Below are positions 8,156 through 16,500 of a stretch of 21,780 bases of DNA, piece after piece. Source of the stretch: Verrucomicrobiota bacterium (GTDB lineage: Bacteria > Verrucomicrobiota > Verrucomicrobiia > Opitutales > Opitutaceae). A program made the position numbers and the translations under genes. Each line of letters opens with the position of its first letter. Within the stretch, counting starts at the first letter, position 1. The notes below the pieces were generated by a model. That model saw nothing but the letters and a program-made list of their open reading frames with translations, was not told the DNA's origin and did not search any database. The stretch is from positions 1 through 21,780 of the forward strand of contig JAEWNN010000090.1 of NCBI GenBank assembly GCA_023457035.1, written 5' to 3'.

Positions 8156-9187
8156 ATGCCGGTGCCGAATCCGTCGAGCCAAATCCCGCCGTCCCCCCGC
8201 GACTTCGCGACCATCCTGCAACTGCTGCAACCTGGGATGCGCGCGCTCGACGCCGTCCTGCGCGAGCAGGTGGCGCACTTCGAACCGGAGGTGCGCGACC
8301 TCGCGTTGTATTGCCTCGAATCGACGGGCAAACGCCTGCGGCCGTTGCTGGTGTTCTTCGCCGGCTGGGACGGCCGACCGGAGCCCGCGCCGCTGCTGGT
8401 CCGGGCGGCGGCGGTGGTGGAGATGACCCACCTGGCCACACTCGTGCACGACGACATCATGGACCACGCGGCGCTGCGCCGCGGGCGGGCCACGGTGTCG
8501 GCGAAGGAGGGGCCGGATGTGGCGGTGCTGCTCGGCGACGCGCTGTTCGCGCAGGCGATGTGGCTGTCGACCCAGTTTCCCACGACGGAGGTGTGCAGCA
8601 GCGTGGCGGTGGCGACGCGGCAGGTGTGCACGGGCGAGATCGTGCAGACGCTCGGCGGCCCCGGGGCGGCGCCGTCGCGCGAGCGCTACCGCCGCATCAT
8701 CGACCTGAAGACGGCCGAACTTTTCCACGTCTCCTGCCGGTTGGGGGCGCGATTGGGCGGTGGGGCGGACGGCTTCGTCGAGGCGGCCGGACGTTTCGGT
8801 CGGCGTCTGGGCATCGCCTACCAGATCTACGACGACCTGACGGATTTCGTGGGCACGGCGGAGGGCGCCGGCAAGACGCTCGGGACGGACTGGGCGAGCG
8901 GCAAACTGACCCTGCCTGTCCTCTGCCTGCTTGAGCGCAGCGAACCGGCCGAGGCCGAGCGCCTGCTCGCGGTGTTGCGGGGAGGTGGCGAGACGGCCGG
9001 TCCGGAGCTGACCGCGCGAATGCGTGCCGCCGGGGTGTTTCAGGCGGTCGGGCGGGAGGCGCGCGGGGAGATTGCGGCGGCGCGGGCTGAGCTCGCGCCG
9101 TGGGCCGCGGTGCCGGCGACGACGATGCTCGGGGAACTTGCGGCCTACCTTGAGGGTCAGCTCGACCGGCTTTTAGCTGGTTCCTGA
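8156..9187 (+). CDS. Polyprenyl diphosphate synthase (trans, long-chain type)
   Basis: A 343-aa trans-prenyltransferase that condenses isopentenyl diphosphate onto an allylic diphosphate; the product probably serves quinone side chains. Motifs seen: GKRLRP (residues 58-63), first Asp-rich motif DDIMD (99-103, in LVHDDIMDH), second Asp-rich motif DDLTD (226-230, in YQIYDDLTDF), and KTLGTDWASGKLTLP. The residue five before the first motif is A94 rather than an aromatic, which in this family goes with longer chains (C30 or more). The exact length cannot be read from sequence. The frame is open far upstream into the CPBP gene; the ATG at 8156 gives the normal family length. Sixty-seven bp after its stop begins the ECF sigma gene. 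Confidence 0.93.
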   Translation: MPVPNPSSQIPPSPRDFATILQLLQPGMRALDAVLREQVAHFEPEVRDLALYCLESTGKRLRPLLVFFAGWDGRPEPAPLLVRAAAVVEMTHLATLVHDDIMDHAALRRGRATVSAKEGPDVAVLLGDALFAQAMWLSTQFPTTEVCSSVAVATRQVCTGEIVQTLGGPGAAPSRERYRRIIDLKTAELFHVSCRLGARLGGGADGFVEAAGRFGRRLGIAYQIYDDLTDFVGTAEGAGKTLGTDWASGKLTLPVLCLLERSEPAEAERLLAVLRGGGETAGPELTARMRAAGVFQAVGREARGEIAAARAELAPWAAVPATTMLGELAAYLEGQLDRLLAGS

Positions 9188-9200
9188 CAACATCGCCCGC

Positions 9201-9223
9201 GCCCCGGGCTTGCCAGCCGGGGC
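9201..9223 (+). other. GC-rich hairpin between polyprenyl synthase and sigma factor genes
   Basis: Arms GCCCCGG (9201-9207) and CCGGGGC (9217-9223) form a 7-bp stem with a 9-nt loop, 13 bp after the polyprenyl synthase stop. Only short T-containing sequence follows (TTTCTC at 9235-9240). It could be a weak terminator, a processing site, or chance in GC-rich DNA. Confidence 0.35.
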
Positions 9224-9254
9224 CCCCGACCTAGTTTCTCGCCCCGCTCGCCCC

Positions 9255-9887
9255 ATGGAATTCATCAAGACCATCAGCCGGTCCCTCGTCGCCTCGCCTG
9301 AGCGCCAGGCGGAGGCCGACGCCGACGGTGTGGTCGTGCAGGAGGTGCGGGCGGGCAATGTGGCGGCGTTCGACCAGCTCGTGCTCAAATATCGCGAGCG
9401 GATCTACTCGATCGTCTACAACCTCACCTCGAACCGGGAGGACGCCGCCGACCTCACGCAGGACGCCTTCATCAAGGCCTTCCAGTCGATCAACCGCTTC
9501 GGCGGCCAGTCCTCCTTCTTCACCTGGTTGTACCGTATCGCGGTCAACACCACCCACTCCCATCTGCGCAAGAACCGCCTGCGCACCTTCTTCAGCATCG
9601 AACAGGCCTCGGAAGAGGAGAAATCCCCCGAGTGGCTGGCGCAGTTGGCGGTCGAGGCCGGGGCGGAGAAGGAAGTTTTTGCGCGGGATCTGCGGCAAAG
9701 ATTGAACGAGGCGTTCCAAAAACTGTCTATCAAGCATCGGACCGTCATCACTTTGTTCGAGATCGAGGGCCTCAGCCACGGAGAGATCGCCGAAGTGATG
9801 GAGTGCTCCGAAGGCACCGTCCGCTCCCGTCTCCACTACGCCAAGAACCAACTCCAAGCCGATCTGCAAGACCTGTTGAAACGTTGA
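9255..9887 (+). CDS. ECF-type RNA polymerase sigma factor (RpoE-like)
   Basis: A 210-aa group IV sigma factor that would direct RNA polymerase to a specific promoter set. Region 2 runs from about residue 36 to 105 (FDQLVLKYRERIYSIVYNLT, then DAADLTQDAFIKAFQSINRF and FFTWLYRIAVNTTHSHLRK). Region 4 is in the last 60 residues, with a helix-turn-helix in GLSHGEIAEVMECSEGTVRSRL. The protein has no extra C-terminal domain. The ATG at 9255 (MEFIKTISRS) is chosen because sequence upstream in frame is not protein-like. No Shine-Dalgarno sequence is visible. Its stop is 2 bp before the start of the next gene, which encodes a one-TM protein, a typical sigma/anti-sigma layout. Confidence 0.95.
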   Translation: MEFIKTISRSLVASPERQAEADADGVVVQEVRAGNVAAFDQLVLKYRERIYSIVYNLTSNREDAADLTQDAFIKAFQSINRFGGQSSFFTWLYRIAVNTTHSHLRKNRLRTFFSIEQASEEEKSPEWLAQLAVEAGAEKEVFARDLRQRLNEAFQKLSIKHRTVITLFEIEGLSHGEIAEVMECSEGTVRSRLHYAKNQLQADLQDLLKR

Positions 9888-9889
9888 AC

Positions 9890-10714
9890 ATGGGCTCCGC
9901 ACCACAGCCTCCCACTCCCCGCCCGACGCTTGACGACCTCCTGCGTTTCAAGCGGGCGGAGCGTCCCGCCCCGGAATTCTGGGCGGAGTTCGACCGCGGC
10001 CTGCGCCAGAAGCAGCTCGCCGCGCTGATGAAGCGCCCGCAGGGCTGGGCGCGTTTCCGCCCGGCGTTCGTCCGCAGCCTGCGTTGGGCCGTGCCCGCCA
10101 CCGCCGCCGCGGCAGTGGCCCTGGTCGTGATCCAGATTCCGTTGACGACGGCCTCCCGCAACAACCCCGTCGAGGTCGCAAGCCGGCCGCTCGGGGCCGA
10201 GAAGGCGGCGCTCCAGGCCACTTCCGCCGTGTCGTCGACGTCGGCGGAGGTCGTCGCCGCCGCCCCGAGTTCCTCTCCGGTTGTGGCGCTCGCGCCGACG
10301 GTCGCACCTTCCGCGCCGGTGGCGGTGCCGGATGTCGCGGCTTCTCGGGAGCGTTCACTGCCTTGGTCCACCGTGGCGATGGCGGAAGCCGAGATCCCGG
10401 CCCGCCGACCGGGTGAAGACCTGACCGTCGGCACGACGGAGCCCGCGGCCCGGCGCCTCCGCAGCTCGTGGGGGTCCCGCTTCAACGAGATGGTCCAGGA
10501 CCTCAGCATCGAGGAGACGACCGGACGCTCCTTCCAGCTTGCGTCGTTGGCGCTGCCGACGGTGAACGGTTCCGAGCCGTTGTACGTGGCCGCAACCACC
10601 ACCCCGGGGTCCACCCCTGTCTCCAGCAGGGCACGCCGGTCGAGCGACCGGGATTTTCGTGATCTCGAATCGCGTTTCGGGGTCACGGGGTCGAGTCTCT
10701 CGATCAAGTTCTAG
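9890..10714 (+). CDS. Single-TM protein in anti-sigma factor position (hypothetical)
   Basis: A 274-aa protein starting 2 bp after the sigma-factor stop, so it is almost certainly co-transcribed. The N-terminal ~64 residues (PTLDDLLRFKRAERPAPEFW and a basic stretch) would be cytoplasmic. One hydrophobic helix covers about residues 65-86 (AVPATAAAAVALVVIQI). The rest is a low-complexity Ala/Ser/Thr/Pro periplasmic region followed by an unrecognised C-terminal part. Position and topology suggest an anti-sigma factor that holds the ECF sigma at the membrane. However, the HxxxCxxC zinc motif of ZAS-type anti-sigmas is absent: I see no cysteine in the cytoplasmic part. I recognise no known domain, so this function is inferred from context only. 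Longer in-frame extensions overlap the sigma gene and are rejected. Confidence 0.75.
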   Translation: MGSAPQPPTPRPTLDDLLRFKRAERPAPEFWAEFDRGLRQKQLAALMKRPQGWARFRPAFVRSLRWAVPATAAAAVALVVIQIPLTTASRNNPVEVASRPLGAEKAALQATSAVSSTSAEVVAAAPSSSPVVALAPTVAPSAPVAVPDVAASRERSLPWSTVAMAEAEIPARRPGEDLTVGTTEPAARRLRSSWGSRFNEMVQDLSIEETTGRSFQLASLALPTVNGSEPLYVAATTTPGSTPVSSRARRSSDRDFRDLESRFGVTGSSLSIKF

Positions 10715-10800
10715 CCTGCGGCGACCTCGGAGCGGCGCGCCGTGGCGCGCGGAAAGGGGTTGCGGGGCCGCGACGATCGGGCCGATGCCCGCCGGAAACC

Positions 10801-11220
10801 ATGCCGATCCACCAAGCTCATCTCACGGTCGCGACCGAGGGCGCCGGCACCTACGAGATCACCGACCGCCTCGCGGTCGAGCTCCGGCGGGCGGGCCTGC
10901 GCCAGGGCATCGTGACCGTGTTCTGCCGCCACACCAGCTGCAGCCTGGTGATCTTCGAGAACGCCGACCCTTCGGCACGGGCCGATCTCGAGGCGTGGTT
11001 CGACCGGGCGGTGCCGGCGGGTGATCCATATTTCACGCACACCGCGGAGGGGGCGGACGACATGCCCGGCCACATCAAGATGGCGCTCACCCGCACCTCC
11101 GAGACGATCCCGTTCGCCGAGGGGCGGCTCCTGCTCGGCACCTGGCAGGGGGTGTTCCTCTGGGAGCACCGGACCGGGCCGCATCGGCGCGAGGTGGTGG
11201 TCTCGGTGCTCGGCGAGTAA
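10801..11220 (+). CDS. YjbQ / UPF0047 family protein
   Basis: A 139-aa soluble protein covering the whole YjbQ fold. Conserved segments: VFCRHTSCSLVIFEN with H44, GADDMPGHIKMAL with D86, D87 and H91, and LLLGTWQGVFLWEHR at 111-124. The His/Asp set lines a metal- or phosphate-binding pocket in family structures. Some members show weak thiamine-phosphate synthase activity and are annotated as secondary thiamine-phosphate synthase; the true role is unsettled. It follows the anti-sigma-like gene by 86 bp, a gap with a GC-rich inverted repeat (10735-10750) but no T tract, so it may be read through from upstream. It is convergent with kdsD, 29 bp apart. Confidence 0.93.
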   Translation: MPIHQAHLTVATEGAGTYEITDRLAVELRRAGLRQGIVTVFCRHTSCSLVIFENADPSARADLEAWFDRAVPAGDPYFTHTAEGADDMPGHIKMALTRTSETIPFAEGRLLLGTWQGVFLWEHRTGPHRREVVVSVLGE

Positions 11221-11249
11221 CCGCACCGTGGCGGCGGACGCCCGGCCGG

Positions 11250-12239
11250 TCAGTAGAACTTCAGCTTCGGCAGGTCCTGGTTGTCGACCAGGCCCACGGG
11301 GCGCTGCGCGGCGTCGACCACCAGCAGGTCGTCGATCTTGTATTTCTCGAACAATTTCAAAGCCTCGACCGCCATCGTGCCGGCGGCGATCGTCTTGGGG
11401 GCGCGGGTCATGAACTGCGCGACCGGTTGTCGCAGGAAATCGGGGCCGGTGAGCGCGCTGCGCCGGAAGTCGCCGTCGGTGAAGATGCCGACGAGGCGGC
11501 CGTCGGCCGGGTCGACCACGGCGAGGCTGCCAGCCTTGGCGCCGGTCATGGCGAGGATCGCCTCCTGGGTGCGCGCGGTCTGCGGCAGGATCGGCAGGCG
11601 GTCGCCGGTGCGCATGATGTCGTCGACTTTCAACAACAGCACCAGGCCGAGGTTGCCGGCGGGGTGGAAGCGGGCGAAGTCCTCGCGGGTGAGCCCGCGG
11701 GCCTCGAGCAGCACCATCGCGACGGCGTCGCCGAGGGCGAGGGCGGCGGTGGTGCTGGCGGTCGGGGCGAGCCGGAGCGGGCAGGCCTCGGCGGGCACCC
11801 GGTAGAGCAGGCGCTCGTCGCACGCCTCGGCGAGCGGCGAGTGTTCCTGGGCGGTGAGGGCGATGAGGTGCACGCCGAAGCGCCGCAGCAGCGGGCACAG
11901 GCGCACGAGCTCCTCGGTCTGGCCGCTGTTGCTCACGAGGATCGCGAGGTCGCCCTCGGTGCACAGGCCGAGGTCGCCGTGCAGGGCCTGGGTCGCGTCG
12001 AGGAAGAGGGACGGGGCGCCGATGCTGTTGAGCGTGCCGACGATCTTCTCGGCGATGTGGGCGGATTTGCCCACGCCCGAGAGGATCAGCTTGCGGCCGG
12101 CGGCCACGGTCCGCTCGACGGCGCGGAAGGCGGCGACGAAACGTTCGTCGAGCGCGGCCGCGGTGGCGGTCAGCGCGGCGGATTCGGTGGCGAGGCAGGT
12201 CCGCGCCTGGGCGAGGACGGTGGCGGCATCGGGGCTCAT
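11250..12239 (-). CDS. kdsD: D-arabinose 5-phosphate isomerase (KpsF/GutQ family)
   Basis: A 329-aa cytoplasmic enzyme interconverting ribulose 5-phosphate and arabinose 5-phosphate, the first step towards KDO for lipopolysaccharide. The SIS sugar-isomerase domain (about residues 30-170) shows LILSGVGKSAHIAEK (about 50-64), the family His in ALHGDLG, and the phosphate-binding SNSGQTEE (about 102-109). Two CBS domains follow (about 205-329), with MTRAPKTIAAGTMAVEAL and DDLLVVDAAQRPVGLVDN in the second. Length and domain order match E. coli KdsD. The ATG at 12239 is preferred over the in-frame TTG just before it (12242). It is divergent from the LysM lipoprotein gene, with 83 bp between starts that must hold both promoters. 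Confidence 0.95.
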   Translation of the reverse strand: MSPDAATVLAQARTCLATESAALTATAAALDERFVAAFRAVERTVAAGRKLILSGVGKSAHIAEKIVGTLNSIGAPSLFLDATQALHGDLGLCTEGDLAILVSNSGQTEELVRLCPLLRRFGVHLIALTAQEHSPLAEACDERLLYRVPAEACPLRLAPTASTTAALALGDAVAMVLLEARGLTREDFARFHPAGNLGLVLLLKVDDIMRTGDRLPILPQTARTQEAILAMTGAKAGSLAVVDPADGRLVGIFTDGDFRRSALTGPDFLRQPVAQFMTRAPKTIAAGTMAVEALKLFEKYKIDDLLVVDAAQRPVGLVDNQDLPKLKFY

Positions 12240-12322
12240 CAAGAATTGAGTCGCAGGACTTGTGTGTCACCCTACGGTTCCCGCTTCGTCCATCAAAACC
12301 ATTTTCCTGTCCCGCGATTGTC

Positions 12323-13183
12323 ATGCGTTCCCTTCTTGTCGCCCTCGCCCTGGCCGCGCTCGTGTTTGCCGGCTGGATGGGGTTGGCCGGCTGCCAGCCG
12401 AGCGAGAACCTGCCGTTTGCCGCGGAGATCGACGAGCCCCTCTATCGGCGCGGCACGCAGTTGCTGCGCGGCGGCCGGGCCCCGGAGGCGCTCGAGGCGT
12501 TCCTGAAGGTGATCGAGCGGCGTGGCGGCGACGCGCCCGAGTCGCATCTGGAGTGCGGTATCCTCTATCTCCAGCACATCAAGGACCCGGTCGCGGCGAT
12601 CTATCATTTTCGCAACTACCTGGCGCTGCGTCCCAACAGTCCGCAGGCGGCGCGGACGAAGGAGCTCATCGACACGGCGATGAAGGAGTTCGCCCGCACC
12701 CTGCCGGCCACCCCGTTCGAGGGGCAGATCGAGCGGCTCGACCTGCGGGAGACCGTCGCGCGGCTGCAGAAGGAAAACTACCAGCTCAAGGAGCAGATCG
12801 CCCAATTGCGCGGCCTGCCGGCGTCGATGCGGCCGCAGGTCGCGGCCGCGGCGGACGCCGAGCCGGAGTCGGCGACCGAACTGTCGGATGAGCCGTCGGC
12901 CGCGGAGCCGGAGGTCGCGCCCGCGATCCCGGTGGCAGGGGCGCGCCCGGCTTCGCCGAGGCTCGCCGAAGCGACGGCGGCGGTCGCGCCCGCGCCGGCC
13001 AGCCCGCCTTCCGCGCCTTCCGGCCGGGTGCACACGGTGCAGAAGGGGGACTCCCTCTTCGGTATCAGCCGGCGCTATTACGGAAGCGGCAGCAAGGTTC
13101 CGGAGATTGTGGCGGCGAACCGGGATGTGCTCCAGGACCGCAATACGCCGCTGAAGATCGGCATGCAGCTGCGGCTGCCGTGA
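12323..13183 (+). CDS. TPR / coiled-coil / LysM lipoprotein
   Basis: A 286-aa secreted lipoprotein. The N-terminus MRSLLVALALAALVFAGW leads to the lipobox LAGC, so C24 should be the lipidated residue. Residues ~38-120 look like TPR helices (YRRGTQLLRGGRAPEALEAF, then YHFRNYLALRPNSPQAAR). A short coiled coil follows (LRETVARLQKENYQLKEQIA, about 140-160), then an Ala/Pro/Glu-rich linker. A C-terminal LysM domain spans about 236-286 (HTVQKGDSLFGISRRYY to LKIGMQLRLP). LysM binds peptidoglycan glycan strands, so the protein probably links membrane and cell wall. In-frame sequence further upstream (from 12260) lacks signal-peptide character before the basic MRS start, so 12323 is chosen. The partner of the TPR part is unknown. 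Confidence 0.9.
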   Translation: MRSLLVALALAALVFAGWMGLAGCQPSENLPFAAEIDEPLYRRGTQLLRGGRAPEALEAFLKVIERRGGDAPESHLECGILYLQHIKDPVAAIYHFRNYLALRPNSPQAARTKELIDTAMKEFARTLPATPFEGQIERLDLRETVARLQKENYQLKEQIAQLRGLPASMRPQVAAAADAEPESATELSDEPSAAEPEVAPAIPVAGARPASPRLAEATAAVAPAPASPPSAPSGRVHTVQKGDSLFGISRRYYGSGSKVPEIVAANRDVLQDRNTPLKIGMQLRLP

Positions 13184-13403
13184 GGCGGGGCCGTCCGGCG
13201 GCCGGGCTCGATCCTTCGGTGCAGGCGAGTCTCGTTCGGATGCACGCCAGCGTCGTGGGGTCAGCCGTTGGCGGAACCGGCGGTGGGCGGGAGCGCTTCG
13301 CCCGGGTAGGGCGATTCCGCGGTGGCATGCGGCCGTAAGCACGCGCGATCGAGGCCGGGGGCGCGCACACACAGACACTTGGAAAGTTGTTCCGGTATTA
13401 GTC

Positions 13404-13417
13404 GGTCAACGTCGACC
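13404..13417. promoter_or_regulatory. Near-palindromic operator candidate
   Basis: GGTCAACGTCGACC is a 14-bp inverted repeat symmetric at 12 of 14 positions with a central ACGT. It lies just after a TATTAG hexamer that could serve as a -10. Its symmetry and position upstream of the receptor suggest a binding site for a dimeric regulator. No specific regulator can be named. Confidence 0.35.
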
Positions 13418-13421
13418 TAGC

Positions 13422-13490
13422 GGATGACTGTCTTTCCCCGGGGGTGGGCGCATGCCTAGACCCGCCCTCCTATCCAACTGCAAGTCATCC
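13422..13490 (+). ncRNA. Candidate structured 5' leader (nested stems) of the TonB receptor mRNA
   Basis: An outer perfect 8-bp stem (GGATGACT at 13422-13429 with AGTCATCC at 13483-13490) encloses an inner 7-bp stem (GGGTGGG at 13442-13448 with CCCGCCC at 13461-13467, one G-U pair, 12-nt loop). It ends about 90 nt before the receptor start. The layout resembles a cis-regulatory RNA, but I could not match it to a known riboswitch; the cobalamin B12-box is not evident. The element is inferred from pairing alone. Confidence 0.35.
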
Positions 13491-13578
13491 AGACTACAGC
13501 AATAACCCCATGCCTGGTTACCTCGGCGCCCAATGGCATTTCCGCTGTTCGGGTCGAGGTGCTTGGCGAGTAACGACA

Positions 13579-16500
13579 ATGCACCGAACCAAACGTAATA
13601 CACTACTGGCCTCGCTCGCGCTTGCGGGCACCTGGCCTCTCGCGGCCCAGACGGCCGCTCCGGCTCCTGCTGAACCGACTCCCGCCGCCAGCGAGGCGGA
13701 TTTGGTTGTCCTCAGTCCGTTCGAAGTCACGGCCACCTCGGACTCGGGCTACGTGGCGACGGATACCCTCGCCGGCACCCGTATCCGCACCGACCTTCGC
13801 GACGTTGGTTCCTCGATCAGCGTCGTGACCAAGGAGTTCCTCAAGGACATCGGCGCGACCAACAACGCCACCCTGCTCCAGTACACGACCAACACCGAAG
13901 TGGCCGGCACTTTGGGCACCTATGCCGGTTTGGGCAACGGGCAGACCCTCAACGAGACAAGCACGCTCCGCAATGCGAACCCGAATCAGCGTGTTCGTGG
14001 TTTGTCCTCGGCTAACAATACCCGCGACTTCTTCGTCACGGACATTCCGTGGGATTCGTACAACGTGGAGCGCGTCGACATCCAGCGCGGTGCGAATACG
14101 ATCATGTTCGGTCTGGGCAGCCCGGCCGGTATCATCAACGCCTCGGTCAACAATGCCACCTACCTGAACAAGGGGCAGGCCGAGTTCCGTTACGGCTCCT
14201 ATGGCAGCATGCGCGGCAGCCTCGACTACAACCGGGTGCTCATCGACGACGTGCTGTCGATCCGCCTGTCGGGATTGCTGGACAACAAGAAGTTCCAGCA
14301 GGATCCGGCCTACGAGGACGACCATCGCTTCACCGTCGCACTGCGCTTCGACCCGAAGCTGATCAAGGCCGAAGGCTTCAACACCAGCTTCAAGGCCAAG
14401 TACGAGGCCGGTGAGATCAAGGCCAACCGCGCCCGCGTGCTCCCGCCCTACGACAGCTTCTCCCCGTGGTATCGCGGGATCGAACAGAATGCCGACGGCT
14501 CCTACACCGCCAACAGCGGACTGGGCGAGATGGCCGTCAATTACGCCACCGATGTCAATGCGACCTCCAACCCCTGGATCGGACAGACTGCGGCCAACCA
14601 GCAGCAGCCCATCTGGTTCATCGACGGGAACGACGGCCACCTTGCGCAGATCTACGGCGGCTTCGTGAACCGCGGCGCGCGGACCACGACCGGTGTTGTC
14701 CAGGGTGCCTCGGCCAATCTCGTCAACCAGCGTTATGGCGACATGTTCCCGGGCATCCGGGGCTTCGCTTCCTATGCGGTGCAGGCGGCGCTTCCCGGCT
14801 TCCAAGACGGCCAGTATCGCGACAAGTCGCTCATCGACTCCGGAGTCTTCGACTTCTACAATCAGCTCATCGATGGCGACACCAAGAAGGAGTTCGCCAA
14901 CTGGAATGCCTACAACCTCGATTTCACCCAGACCGCCTTCGGGGATCGACTGGGTCTCCAGGTGACGTATGATCGCCAGTGGTACAAGAACGGCGGCGAG
15001 TCGCTCCTCAACAACCCGGCGCTCAGCGTCGATATCCTGCGGAACCTCGGCGACCGTCCCGATGTGGCGGCCACCGCGCCGGCGTCCAACCCGAACTTCG
15101 GCCGCGCGTACGTCGTGGGCGGACCCGGCACCGGGTCGTCCTTCGAGAGCACGCGCGAGGCTTTCCGCGTGTCGCTCTTCGGCGAACTCCGCGCCGCCGA
15201 CCTGTTCGGCAAGGACAGCTTCTGGACGAAGCTGCTCGGCCGGCATCGTTTCAACGGTGTCTATAGCAAGGACACCTACGACACCGAGTCCCTCGGCTGG
15301 CAGATGTACGCCCACAGTCAGGCGTGGGCCGGCTATTGGAACCAGAACACCGGTTCCAATATCAGCATCACCGAGCGTCCTCCTGTGGCCGTGATCTACC
15401 TCGGCTCCGGCCACACGGTGCCTGCCAACATTCCCGGCATCACCGGGGATGTGGCGCTCACCTCCGGGAATGTCTATCACTTCGATTCCACCTGGAAGGC
15501 GGATGCCTCGGTCGGCTTCGGCGACCCGTGGACGGTTCCGGCCGAGCTCACCAGCCTGATCAGCAACGCCACCCCCACCTACCAGGCTTCGAATCCCGCC
15601 AACTACGTCGGCTGGAATTCGAACTTCCGGGATGATCTGTTGAGCTACGACAACGGCGCCGACCCGCGTCTGCTCACCCGGGCTTCGCTGGCGCAGCGCA
15701 AGGTGAAGTCCTACGCCGGCACCTGGCAGGCCTACTTGTGGAATGACGCGATCGTGCCGACCCTCGGCTGGCGCTATGACGAGGTGAAAACCTGGTCCGG
15801 CGGCTCCGCGGACGCCAAGGCGGTCTCCAGCAATCGTGGTATCCTGAACATCGATCCCGAAGTCTATCATCTGGCCTCGGAGTATTCGATCTACAAGTCG
15901 CACTCCACCGCCGGTGGCGTGGTTATGCACCTGAACAAGTTCCTCCCCAAGGACGCGCTGCCGCTCAACGTCAGCCTCTCCTTCAACAAGTCGAAGAACT
16001 TCGAGGTCACGAACACCCGCAGCGACTTCTACGGCAACCCCATCGGGAATCCCTCGGGTGAAACCAAGGAGTACGGCGTGACGCTCTCCACCAAGGACGG
16101 CAAGTACTCGCTTCGTGTGCAGAAGTACGAGACCTCGGGCAAGAATGTCAGCATGGACACCTCGCTCGACGGCCTCTCGAACACGATCAACCAGGGCCTC
16201 AAGTTCCGCAACGTGCTCCTCTATCGGATGAGCAACTACACGTGGGACTCCCGCGAGGCGGAGCCGACGACCACCGCTTCGACCGCCCACGGCAAACGGT
16301 TCATCTGGTACCAGGGCTTCGTCGACAACACGACCGGCAAGGTCGTCGCCGACTGGGACGAGACCAACCCGTCTGCGACGCCGCAGCCCGCCAACACGAC
16401 GCTCGAGACCGTCGAGCAGGCAGCCCAGCGCCGCGACGCCTCGATCCGGGCCTGGAACGACATCCAGACGTTCATGGCCGGGAAGGGCTACTTCAATGCG

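Larger units (their letters stand above)
13184..13578. other. Non-coding leader region upstream of the TonB-dependent receptor
   Basis: 395 bp without a recognisable gene. The first ~190 bp is featureless GC-rich DNA. From about 13380 the base composition drops and several ordered elements appear: a TATTAG hexamer (13396-13401), a near-palindrome (13404-13417), nested inverted repeats (13422-13490) and a small inverted repeat (TAACC/GGTTA, 13503-13520). The receptor frame is open back to 13444, but that extension has no signal-peptide character and overlaps these structures, so I treat it as untranslated leader. Confidence 0.6.

Noticed and set aside
10735..10750. GC-only inverted repeat (GCGCGCC/GGCGCGC) as a terminator after the anti-sigma-like gene
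   Set aside because: It has a two-base loop and no T tract; in this GC-rich sequence such repeats arise easily.
12302..13444. Antisense frame opposite the LysM lipoprotein
   Set aside because: It is Arg/His-rich with no domain; the plus strand shows signal peptide, lipobox and LysM.
13422..13578. Cobalamin riboswitch upstream of the TonB receptor
   Set aside because: The B12-box and GCCACTG-type core sequence could not be found; only generic nested stems are seen.
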